Shown here: piece by piece, positions 11,717-22,496 of the stretch | How positions within the stretch are numbered: the first letter of the stretch is position 1 | Layout of the letters: each line of letters opens with the position of its first letter | Origin: Gymnopilus junonius | Taxonomy: Eukaryota; Basidiomycota; Agaricomycetes; Agaricales; Galerinaceae | Direction: 5' to 3' | Assembly: GCA_015501075.1 (NCBI GenBank) | Contig: JADNYJ010000003.1 | Coordinates: 62,001-126,000 of the forward strand | DNA: 64,000 nucleotides | Program-made: the position numbers and the translations under genes | Notes under the pieces: model-generated | Database searches by the model: none | What the model was told of the DNA's origin: nothing | What the model saw: the letters and a program-made list of their open reading frames with translations, nothing else

Positions 11717-12823
11717 ATGTCAAGGCCAGAACTTCAAGCACCTCCAGAAATAGTATGGCTCCAGACCAGTCCTGGTAATACGGAAAAGCTTATCTTTCGG
11801 TGCTACAGTATTATGGCGACACAGAAGCCAAAAAATACACACAGAAGTTAGTTCAAAGCCTGAAATTTTTGTGCTCGCATTGATCCATCGTAGTACCCGC
11901 AACCAACAGATTCAAGCAGACATGACATACAGGGCATTGGAACTTTTAAATTTGACCCCAGACCAACCGGCATTTCTGCTTGATGTAGGCTGTGGATCAG
12001 GACTATCTGGGGAGATTTTAGGTGAAGAAGGTTACATCTGGGCAGGAGTAGACATTGCGCCTAGCATGCTTGGTGCGCCAAATTCTTTTTCAGATTGGAT
12101 CATTTCTAACGTCTGTGCAGAAGTTGCACTTGAACGAGAAGTCGAAGGCGATCTTTTCCTTCAAGACATTGGGCAAGGCTTTGGCTTCCGTCCTGGAAGT
12201 TTCGACGGTGTGATTAGGCAAGTCTTCGCGATGCCCGAGCCTCGTTTATTTAATTTGACGTTTTTTCAGCATCTCCGTCCTTCAGTGGCTTCTCAATGCC
12301 GAAACATCGCATCCTACCTCCTCACCACCACACCGCTTAAACAGGTTTTTCACTACTTTACACTCGGCCATGCGGAACCCATCAAGAGCCGTGCTGCAAT
12401 TTTATCCTACTTCCGATGATCAGATACAATTAATTACATCCATAGCTCAGAAGGCCGGCTTTGGAGGAGGCGTTGTTGTCGACTACCCAAATTCTAAGAA
12501 GGCGAGGAAGGTCTTTCTGTGCTTGTTTGTTGGCGGAGGTGGAGGCCAACAGGTGCCTCAAGGCTTGCAAGGCGAGGAGGAAGATGATAGTAAAGTCAGG
12601 TTCGAACGCCGGCGGGAACGTGAACGAGCAAAAGTGAAGACCGGCAAACGTAAGAACGTGAAGGACAGAGATTGGATTCTGAAGAAGAAAGAGGTATGCA
12701 TCATTCAATTTCCATGCACGAAATGTTCTCATTTTCTATAAACAGCTTTATCGGAGGCGGGGCAAAGAAGGCGTGCCACTCGACTCCAAATTTACGGGCC
12801 GGAAAAGAAAGCCTCTCTTTTGA
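11717..12823 (+). CDS. BUD23: 18S rRNA (guanine-N7) methyltransferase BUD23
   Basis: Starts MSRPELQAPPEI, then YYGDTEAKKYTQN and TRNQQIQADMTYRALELL, all family-typical. SAM-binding motif I is LLDVGCGSGLSGEIL and motif II VDIAPSML. The C-terminal half has the substrate-end features AVLQFYPTSDDQIQLI and GGGVVVDYPNSKKARKVFLC, then a strongly basic tail (RRERERAKVKTGKRKN, GRKRKPLF). BUD23 with Trm112 methylates one guanine of 18S rRNA and supports 40S export in the nucleus. Several short introns are present; one interrupts the segment after MLGAP, where the ORF contains an intronic reading. It ends 72 bases from the convergent BCS1 gene. Confidence 0.95.
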
Positions 12824-12895
12824 TATGATTGCAGAATAAGTATGCTCCGGACATGGTATTCGTTAGTAGATTACAGGTATGGGTTACTATAATGC

Positions 12896-14583
12896 CTAAC
12901 GAAGGACAAAGAGGTCACGACATTTTGCGATGGCGTTTTGGGCATCATTACGAATGAAGCAGCCCTGCAAGGCTGCCATGCTAATTCGTCGCCCTTGTCT
13001 CATTTCTTCTCCAATGATTTGGCCCAATGTCATCGAAAGCTTGGCTGCTTCTTTATCCGTGATCGTCCGGTCGGGCATATCTTTTCCGCCGTAGAAGCGG
13101 TCAAACAGTGTTCGAGCTTGTTCAGGAGTTGCATCGTCGATCAGTTCAGTGAGATCGACGCGACCAGGTCTAATCAAGGCAGGGTCGAGTCTCTCAACAT
13201 GGTTGGTCGTCATGAAAATGATCCGTTCTTCCCCAGAAGCTACGCCGTCTAGTGCGTTCAAGAATCCTGAAAAAGTGACAGAGGACTGATATCTGCAAGA
13301 AGGGGCATGAGGTAAGACGTAAAAACTCGTGTGGGTAAAAACGCACCCGTCTTCCGTAGTTTGTACGCGCTTATTGAAGGCCGCGTCAATATCTTCAATC
13401 AGAATGAAGCTTCGCTCTGGGGCATTTGACATTAAATGAAAGAGCTTGTCATCAGCAAGTCCTCGTTCAGAAAGATTGAGCAGGCAGATGTCATATGAGA
13501 AAGATCCTGCCAATGCCTGAATGAAAGACGTTTTCCCTGATCCTGGCGGCCCGTGTAGCAAATAACCACGGCGATATGGTATTCCTGAAGAGCATAATGA
13601 GTACGTTAAAAATCAACAAGAGGATTTAACCAAACCTCTATCAGCATACCATTGACGTCTGTCCAAAAATGACTTGATATCGCTTTCAATATTTTCCGCA
13701 ATACCCGGCGCGAGGACGACACTTTGAACGGGTCGTTTGACCCGTGGTTGACCAAAAGGGCGCCATTCAATTCCCCAGGCGGTGTGTATGACGAGCTTAC
13801 CTTCCTGACCACGCATGGCCAGGTCCTTTGCTTCAGTGAGTAGCTCAGGGAAGAGGTTCCTGTCTCGCGATAATGTGGTCAAAGTAACAGTTTCCCAAGG
13901 AGTTCCGGACATCAATTGCATTGCCCTTGTTTCACGCTCGCGCTTGACCTAAATCTCGCTTATTAAGGGGAACCAAATGATAATTGGACCAGCACACCTG
14001 CATCCAGGCTCCTTTATACCGAACGTAATGTGTCCCGGGACCCGCGACAAGTTTGAACAAGGCAGAAGAACTCCCATTTTTCCGCTGCTCGACCGTGGTC
14101 TCAACACTAAGTTCATGACTTCGAGTCCAAGGAGCCAGTCGAGACTTTTGAGCCAAGGTACCCTGACTGGACATCCATGCTAGAAACCACTCATAAGCCT
14201 TGTCCTTGTTGTTAATTTCTAGAGTCACAAGCATCCGTCGTCGTAGGGTGTTTGTTCCAACTATAAGACTTTTTCGCAAGACGGTCAGACCAACACCTAA
14301 GGACTGATCGCAATAAATACTTTCTTTCGAATCATAACAAGTATAAATGCTCACCATTAATCCAAATCCCGCTTGAAAGTATGGACTACACTTGACGGAA
14401 AGGTCAACTAAGATTGAATCATTTGCAAGAAGGAGCCACGGACTTGTCATTGAAAAAAGTCTGCAAAAAGGAGGGAGATGACAACGTGTTATTGGCAAGT
14501 TGTCCGGCATCTTGAGGAAGAGCAGCTATAAGATCGTTCCCCACCGCTGTCACATTGACCGCGCTAGTCTCAGGTGGAGGCAT
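12896..14583 (-). CDS. BCS1: BCS1-type mitochondrial AAA ATPase
   Basis: The N-terminal part has the BCS1 hallmarks [27 protein letters not shown] and a conserved [11 protein letters not shown] segment of the BCS1-specific domain. The AAA module follows: Walker [10 protein letters not shown], Walker [12 protein letters not shown], then [20 protein letters not shown] with sensor and arginine-finger region, and [20 protein letters not shown]1 translocates the folded Rieske iron-sulfur protein across the inner mitochondrial membrane for complex III assembly. A start at 14583 ([15 protein letters not shown]) fits best; an internal ATG at 14510 is an alternative. Fungi carry several BCS1-like AAA paralogues, so this may be a paralogue and not the complex III chaperone itself. 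I see no obvious bipartite presequence. Confidence 0.85.
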
Positions 14584-14806
14584 CGGTTGTTAACACTTAA
14601 ACACCACTACACCTGGCGGTTCAAATGGAGTCCCTTAGACGCGGGCCTTCGCGTTGTAGAACAATGCAGTCACAAATGTGTTGAGGTTGGTGCACAATGC
14701 ACAAATTGAATGGGGAGTGATCGGATATTTATTTTGATGGCCTCATTAGGAAAACGCGTCTGGGTCACAACAAAGAGAATTCGTTCCTCTTCTTCTTTGC
14801 ACACTC

Positions 14807-16557
14807 ATGTTCACGTCTTCAAAGGTATCAGACGCGTATACCGTCCTTGGTCTTGAAGAGGCGAGTCTAACTTATTTTACTTTCGAGCATGCCCAGCTAA
14901 GTCTGCCAAAACAGGGTGTATCCCTTGAGGTTGTAAGGTCAACCTACAAGCAGGTCCAGTCTCCTTTTGTTCAACGAGGAGGAGCCTTCTTTTCTTATCC
15001 CACCATTTCAGGTTGCTCTCCGCACCCACCCCGACAAGAACCCAGATAATCCATCTGCAACTGCTGAATTTCAACACGTCAGTGAAGCGTACCGCGTGCT
15101 CGAGAAACATCTACAAGCGCCTGCGAAACCCTCTGGACCTCGTGGCCACCCCTTTTTCGGTGGTCCTGCCGGCCAATATTCGGATGCTGATGATGATTAC
15201 GACGACTACGAGTATTACGATGGAGCCTCTGAGGAGGAGGAAGATATCGAATTCTACATGTGAGATCTTTGCGCGCCTATCTAGTTAGCTCTTCATTTGT
15301 ATTTTTCAGGTGGATTTTCGAGCAGATGATGGCCAACAGGATGAATTACACTCAACGGGAGGCCCATCGTATGTACACGAATACTATCTTCCACACTTGG
15401 ATGAACAAAGATTTCAGGCAATCCTCGCCGCCCTACAAAATCCCAGACCCCTGAGGAATATCAAGAACAAGTACGTCGTTCTCGTGAGGAGCAACTTGCT
15501 GCACAGGAACGAAGAAAGCAAGAAGCAATCGCTCGCAAAGAGAGGGCTGCACGGGAACGTGAACAAGGTAGATAAATAGACATCGGATTCCAAAATCAGG
15601 TTCTAAATATCCTTTTTATAGAACGATTGGACGCAGAAATGCGCCAGAAACAGAAAGTGGAAGCAAAGAAGGCTCAGGCGGAAGCTGCTCGCAAAACATC
15701 AGAGGAAAGGGCAAAGGCGATACTCCGAAGTGCCCAGGAGACTAGGTCCACCATTTTTGCTGCCGCTCGTAAAGGTCAATCAGAAAAAGTGAAGAAAGGT
15801 ATCTGGGAACATGGAGTCGATGCTGCTGGTGGCGAAATAAAGGCTGGTTGTGTGGCTTTCGTCAAAGTCGCGCCTAAAGACCCGCAAGAAACCCTGCTCC
15901 ATATTGCTGTTACAAATAATGATCTCGACCTTGTCCAATGGCTCGATTCTCACAGTGAGTATCTTTTTTTCATCTTTGTAGTGACTATAGTAACGCCGCA
16001 AGTTTTTGCCAGATGCAGAACTAGAGGAGAGGAATTCACAGGGTTTAACTGCGTTCAACTTAGCTCTGAAGCAAGGACATCTTACCATTGTGAACCATAT
16101 ACTTGAAAATTATCCGCCTAGGGACTCGGAATTCGAGGCCATCTACGACTGTTCAAAATGTTCAAACTTGCTTGTTTTGGCTTTGGAATCCGGTGAACCC
16201 GAGCTTGTCTGGACCATCCTTGACAGACGTATGGCCTCTACTGCCGAAATCAATCAAGCTTGGACCTGGGCAACATCGGAGAAAGGTTTCCAAGCGCTAA
16301 AAGGCTCGACATCGGAAAAAGAAAAAGGTGAAGATATCATCAAACTTCTCATGCGTTATGGCAGTTTCTCTCCACCTCCCACCCCTCAGAACTCTAACGG
16401 GTCGTCGAAAAAGGCAAACCAAAAGCCAGCCCAAACGTCGAACTCCCAGCCCTCTGCTGGGCAAGGTACTCCATCACAAAAGCAGAATACCTATCGAGGA
16501 CGCGGTCGTGGCAGGGGCCGTGGCCGAGGCTCACATTACGCTCCTCCAGCTCATTAA
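14807..16557 (+). CDS. DnaJ-domain protein with ankyrin repeats and RGG-like tail
   Basis: The J domain comes first: YTVLGLEE, GVSLEVVRSTYKQ and VALRTHPDKN with the HPD triad that stimulates Hsp70. Acidic linkers (DADDDYDDYEYYDG, SEEEEDIEFYM) follow, then a long charged helix (ERRKQEAIARKERAARERE, KKAQAEAARKTSEERA). A C-terminal ankyrin-like section reads ETLLHIAVTNNDLDLVQWL and NSQGLTAFNLALKQGHLTIV. The end is Gly/Arg-rich (YRGRGRGRGRGRGSH). The first intron (14861-14914) appears to use a GC donor (GAG|gcgagt); removing it restores normal J-domain spacing. The order J, charged helix, ankyrin suggests a cytosolic co-chaperone, possibly ribosome- or RNA-associated through the RGG tail. I do not recognise a named orthologue. 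Confidence 0.85.
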
Positions 16558-17088
16558 TCTCTCTTGCCATCGTGTACTTGTTCCAAATCTTTGCACTCTA
16601 GCCATCCCTCAGTTTCCCCCTCATGCACGATATCCAGCTTTCTTCATAACATCTCCTTTAGAGTTTCACCATATGCCATTCCTATATGCATTGCCATCCC
16701 ATATTCATTTCATTACTCTGTCACATACTTCTGATTGCATACATATCACCATCATCCCTTCATTCTCAGCTGCTCGTATAGCAATGTAGCATTGTGTTGT
16801 CCGTTGAAGCCCGTTCATATCCTTTCGTGTGTTTTTATTGGAGTACTTTTTCTTGTTAAATATGTACCATATATAATTACCGCTTTGATACTGTGCGTAT
16901 ATGCGATACTTACTCGTTAATAAAGCCCTTTCTTGACGTCGTTTCTCGCTCCTTTTTGAGTCGTGCGGCAAGGCCGGCCGGCCGTTCAACTGTAGTCAGC
17001 GCCAAAGAAAACATGCACAAATAGCTTGTTCTTCCCCATCTACTGCCATCATTCATTATTAACTGACGACGAGCAGACTAATACCAAA
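16558..17088. other. Intergenic: 3' end of DnaJ-ankyrin gene and LUC7 promoter
   Basis: About 530 bases, pyrimidine- and AT-rich, with ttaataaa at 16917 as a possible polyadenylation-type signal and the LUC7 promoter to its right. Nothing else recognisable. Confidence 0.4.
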
Positions 17089-18412
17089 ATGGGACGGTTA
17101 GCAGAGATGCAGAGAAAGCTCTTAGAGGTCTGTTCCTATAATGTTACTGCTCTCAAACGTTTCTGACAAAATATGTAGCAAATGATGGGTCCTGAAGCCA
17201 TGGGCGTTGCCAACGCCAATCTGCAATGGTTTGACGAAAAAGTTTGCAAAAACTTCCTATGTGGAACGTGTCCTCACGCGCTCTTTACGAACACGGTATG
17301 GTATATATTCGTTCTGTTCAACTCTTATCATTAATTAAAGTACGCTGTAGAAAATGGACCTTGGCGCTTGTCCCAAGTCTCACACTGAACGGCTCAAGAC
17401 CGAATACCTTACTGCCAAAGAAGCCAACCCGAATGATCCAATCTTCAATCGTTTCCAGATGGAATATGAATCAAACATATTTGCGTTCGTTGATGAGTGT
17501 GACCGAAGGATTCGGGCTGCTCACAGACGGTTAGAGAAGACACCCGAAGAAAACGCGAAGACGACGAATTTGGTACGGCCTGCATTCTCGTCACTTCCGG
17601 GACTTTGAACTTAGCCTTTCCTTTTATAGATGAGGGAAATTGCTGAAATTGAGCTTGCTATTCAAGGAGGAACGGAGAAAATTGAGACGCTAGGCGAGTG
17701 TTCACATCATCTGCACTCTTTCACATAGCTTACGCGTTTTATAGGCGAGCAAGGAAAGGTGGAGGAGTCGATGCGTGAAATGGCTGCCATTGAGGCGTTG
17801 AAGAGCGAGAAAGCTGACAAAGAGGTATGTTTCTTCCCTTGTTTGCTGTAGATGTTCTCACAAATGGCATTTGCATGTGTAGCGTGAATTACAACAACTG
17901 ACAGACACCTCTGGTGCTTCTGGTCACCAAAAACTGCGCGTGTGTGATGTGTGCGGTGCATACCTGTCTGTGCTAGACTCTGACCGTCGGCTGGCGGATC
18001 ATTTCGGGGGGAAGGTAGGTTGCTCACCAAGTTGATGCTGGTACTATGAAGGTTGTTGACTTTGGACTAGATGCACTTGGGATACCACGAACTGCGAAAC
18101 ATGCTCAATAAATTCAAGGAAGAGCGTGAAAAACGGAAGATGGCACCGCCAAGCACATTGCCTTCAGGAGGGGGCACAACGCCTGGGGCAGGACCCCCAC
18201 GCTCTGGCGGAGACTACCGTTCCTCGCGCGGTGGGGATGACTACCGTGAACGGGGAGATCGAGATCGCAGTTATGACCGGCCATCGTCACGGTACGAGTA
18301 AGTGACGACATTCTGGAGAGGATGCTCTTTTGCTGATCCGTGGTACATTGATTGCAGCGACAGGCGGAGGGACCGAGAGCGCTCAAGAAGTCCGGGCAGA
18401 CGGAGATATTAA
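17089..18412 (+). CDS. LUC7: U1 snRNP component LUC7 (LUC7L-like)
   Basis: Start MGRLAEMQRKLLE, then QMMGPEAMGVANANL. The first zinc finger is CCCH (CKNFLCGTCPHALF, then MDLGACPKSH), and the second C2H2-like finger is VCDVCGAYLSV with DRRLADHFGGKMHLGYH. A coiled coil (MREIAEIELAIQG, SMREMAAIEALKSEK) lies between them. The tail is RS/RD-rich (DDYRERGDRDRSYD, RERSRSPGRRRY). This matches LUC7 over its full length of about 340 residues. The protein sits at the U1 snRNP-5' splice site helix and tunes 5' splice-site choice. Six or more short introns are seen, including a very early one after the first 13 codons and a late one before the final RS codons. Confidence 0.95.
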
Positions 18413-18683
18413 GGAAGGATGTGTACGTATGTAGGGGCTGGCTGAGCATGATGTGGACGCATGGCAATTGGGAATTGGGATCAGGGGCGGGAATGAATGT
18501 ATGTAGCTGCGACAGGGGTTAGTTCCGTATGTATACAAAGTCAGATGGACTTTAATCGATAGAGGGTGTGACATATGTGACGACATGGCTTGCCACTGGC
18601 GGACCTTTGGTGCAGACCATAATTCCGGTTTTATTCCAAGCTTTTGAATTGGCTCGAGAGTTGCTTTCTGACTGAGTGGCTGG

Positions 18684-21600
18684 ATGGACAGCTTGTATGC
18701 GCAGGAGCCCGCTCTTGGGGAAATGGACACAACTCCTCCGGACATGCCGTCCTTCGTCCCCGATCTCACCCTCCTCCCCCAGGACTACCAGCCAGAGCTC
18801 CCCGTCGGCCGCTTTGACCAGCCAATGCAGCTCCCCCTGCCCTCGTTCATGAGCACACCCATGGACCAAATAGATCCTTTGCTGCACCGCTCGGCTGATT
18901 TTACCGTAGCAGCAGATCCGTTTGCCATGATCACCCCTGCTGCTGAGCTCTCTCTGTCCTTGTCTCCCCCTCAGTCCCATGTTCCTTCTCCGTCCGCCCA
19001 CGCCTCTTCTCCCTCTTTTGCTGCAGGAGCGACACCTACCCTCGAATCCACCCTAGAACAAGTCGCTGTCCCTGGTGGCCGCAGCCGCACAAACACTTCT
19101 CTCTCCCCGCCTTCCAATCCCTCAACCTTTCATTCCCTATCACCGAACTCTTCCGCATCAGTCCCCGTCAGCAATGCCACTTTGGAAGAGTCTGTCTCTC
19201 AACAAAAGCCCCAGACGATGATCGGAAAGATGCTTAAGGAGTAAGTTTTTTTTTCCCTTCTAATTTTACTTTGTCTGAAGAAAAAATGCTTTCAGTATCG
19301 CAGTGACAGCAATTGATGCTGGGGATGCTTTTGAAAATAGTCATGGAGCTGTTGAACAGGCGACCAAATTTGCACGCCTCAAAAATCGTATTGATGCAGT
19401 TGTCGCCATCCTCAATGAAATGACTCTCGACAATAAGGACGCTCCCGTTTTCCCCCTTCCCCTGCAGCATAACTTATCTCTTGTGTCCGGGACTGAGCAA
19501 GTCATTCCATCTTTACCAGTTCTGATACCACAGACGGAACCTACTGTTGACATCGCACAACTTGCTGTGTCCGATCAGTCACGCAAACGCTGCGCTTCTG
19601 AGCTTGAAGAACATCGAACGCTCAAAGCTTTGAAAAGGGAGCCGCAAGACGATACTCCGTTATCGTTGAGCATTCAGGACGCTCCCATCATCTCCACGTC
19701 TTCAGTCCCTTTTCCTCATCCGCAACCTATAGGATACCCAAATGTCCCGCCTCTCTTACCGGCTGTCCCTGGATCTCGACCCTCTTCCCGGCCACCAACT
19801 CCTCCGCCTTCTGTTTTCGTGCCAGGGAACTCTTTCCAGCAGACATCAATCACTGCGGCATTCCCTGCATTCCTCCCTGCGGCTCCCACTCCTTCTGCAC
19901 CTCCGCCAGTGCCTTTGCCCATGGCTGCAAGCAATCCTCAACCACCATATCCCCTGCCTCACTCTTCTTGGTCTGATCCCATTGTTCCTACAAGGCATCA
20001 CCATTCCCTTTCGGCGGGATCGACCAAAGGCCCTCTCTCGGGTGTGCCGTCGGGAAGTACACATTCGGCAGGAGCGTTTCCTTCCACGTCGGTTCTAGCT
20101 CCCTTGACGCAGCATTCTACTGTTCCTTCCAATGGTCCCATTTCGGTTGGTAATCCCGTTGGAAGAATGTCGCGTTCTGGTTCAATAAGCGGTACAAACT
20201 TTAGGAACCCTTTCATCACTTATCCGTACAACGAGCCGTATTCTGATCCAGCGACGGCAGCATGGCACGTAGCCAGGGCGTCAGGTTCTGCCAGTCGGCC
20301 TGGTCAGTCTAATTGGTATTTCGAACCACACAAGACCTTCACTTTCACGACTAGCTCCGCGCCTCATACGGCACACAATTCCCCAAGCGATGGTGAAGAC
20401 GATGACGACGATTCTGATTCTGATGAGAGTACATCTGGAAAAACAGCGGCTCAGCACGTGAATATTCATCCCAAGTGTCTCTAAACGTCATCATTTCTGA
20501 CTTTTGACTTGTATCTTTAGGGGTCTGGTGATCGGCCATCGACGTCAGCGGTGTCCGACCTGCCAGCGGAATACCAAGGGGATGTTGACCGAATTTTCTT
20601 CGAATTTCTAAATAAATTATGCTCAAACCGTGAGCGTTCTCTTCAGCATCCGCTTTCAGAAATCGGGACTCATGGTCAATAATTACCTGCAGTGGATGCA
20701 ACTGATGCAAAAGGCGAGCAAATTCACCAGACGCTCATGGCCAAGAAGATGCAGCGTCTGGACGAATCGCCTGACTTCCGTCCTTTCAAATTTCGTATCC
20801 AAGCATTTACCAACGCCTTCATGGATGAGGTCAGTTTCAGCGTCACCCTCTTCGTCACCCCTCCTCAGGTTGCCTATTTTTTTTTTGTAGCTTGCCAAAC
20901 AAGGATACCCTGAAGCCAAAATACCAATGAAGAAAGTGAGCATGTTCAGCATCTGCCGGTGTCCTATTTACACACCTAACCTCGATTTGATCCCAAGGCT
21001 CGGAACTACCTTTGGCATCAACCTCATATACTTCGCTTCAACGAGGACGGGAAGAAGGCTAAATCTAAAGGCAATCACATCTGGAATGTGGAGGCCAGGA
21101 AGGCTGGTGAAGGCCAATGGGAATTCAGACCTTTCCAACGAAAACTCGCAGGCACTCCTCCTAGTGTGGCATACTGTGGCTTGCGCTGGTCATGGAAACC
21201 CCACGTATGGCATCCACAATGCTCTTTCAAGAAGGTCCCAGTCGCGTTCAGTTCGCCGAGCTTGCCCTCGTGGTTATCGTGGAAGAATGGGGAACTGTCC
21301 GGTATACCTCCCCCTGATGCAGAGAGTTGTCAGGTCACTGCCATTGCCAAGGTTGACCTCATTCATCTCAGGAGGTATCACCAGCTAATTCAATAACCTC
21401 ATTTCCTTTTTTTTTTCCTCCCCAGTTTGCCTTCGATAGCAAGGAAGACCAGGTGGTCCATACCTTTACCATATCAATAGCCCCTGTCTCCGCGCTGGAT
21501 TCGGCCTCGTATTCACGTTCTCGCCGACCTTCCTTGGTCGGTGAACCACCCAAGCGGAGTACGAGCGACTCTGCACTTTTTCAAATTCCTCAGAAGTATG

Positions 21601-22248
21601 CGTCTCCGTAATATTTATTAAAAAAATAGGAGTCCTCATGTTATTTTTATCCTATCTAGGGCATCCATCCGTATGGATGACACACGTGTTATCCGCGTTC
21701 TCCAAAATGTCGCACAGCGTGTTACGGACAAGGCAGAGTCTCAGTTCGTCTCTGCCTCGTCTCCAAAAGGAGGCGGGGAGCTTCAAGATCTCGTCAAGCA
21801 AAAACATGTCCTTGAGCAGACCGTTGATGCTTACGATAGGGCTATCTCTGGTCAAGCTCCTATGGACTCCCGCCGTCTAGCTGTCGCGGCTCAACACGTC
21901 GTGCTTCAAGCCGCGCAGACCGTTATCGCAGACCGCACCGTCGCCAGCGGGGGTGTCCCTACCCCACAGACGGAAACTGTTGCGATACAAAGCGTGTCCG
22001 TTAACGAATTGACGAATAAAACGCAGGACGCTATTGCCATGGCCGTCAAGATGAATGGTACAACGTCTAATGAAGTGGACATCATCGTTGCAGCAACGTC
22101 GATTCTGAAATCTCAAACTCCTGTCATTGAGTCACCCACTGTTGCTATTCCGCCTCAGCCGCGCATTGCTCCTCCTGGCGTGCCTGCGTCTAGGATTGCA
22201 TCCGCATTCCCCCCATCTAATCTTGCGCCTTTGCCTGAGTACAGTTAG
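18684..22248 (+). CDS. Large uncharacterised basidiomycete protein with a conserved central domain
   Basis: Not recognised. The first ~180 residues (MDSLYAQEPALGEMDTTPPD) are Pro/Ser/Leu-rich and acidic. A helical segment follows (IAVTAIDAGDAFENSH, KNRIDAVVAILNEMTLD). Then come ~350 residues of Pro/Ser-rich disorder with an SRKRCASELEE basic patch and an acidic DGEDDDDDSDSDES run. The folded-looking core spans about 20,700-21,480 in several exons: FRPFKFRIQAFTNAFMDEL, KQGYPEAKIPMKKARNYLW, GNHIWNVEARKAG, GLRWSWKPHVWHPQ and VHTFTISIAPVSALD. The C-terminus is Ala/Val/Thr-rich and helical (NVAQRVTDKAESQ, AVAAQHVVLQAAQTVIA). Acidic and Pro-rich flanks around one aromatic-rich domain suggest a nuclear or transcription-linked scaffold, which is speculation. 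Intron-exon structure is consistent with a real, expressed gene. Confidence 0.75.
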
Positions 22249-22496
22249 GGAACCAATGCTTCTCGCATTGGAATTTCTGAAGCTACGAACTGCATCGCTT
22301 TCTTGTTATTGGGTTAACATGGGACATACATTCTCTTTAAGAGAGGATTCTTTTTTCTTTTCGATTTGGTTTTTTTGTGCTTTAGATGGGCTTAGGATCC
22401 ACTATGTTCGATATCTTTGCTTCATTTAGTTTTTGGGTATGTTTAGGTATGACAAGGGCGAGACGCAGTACTTTTTTTTTTTTGTAATATCATTAG

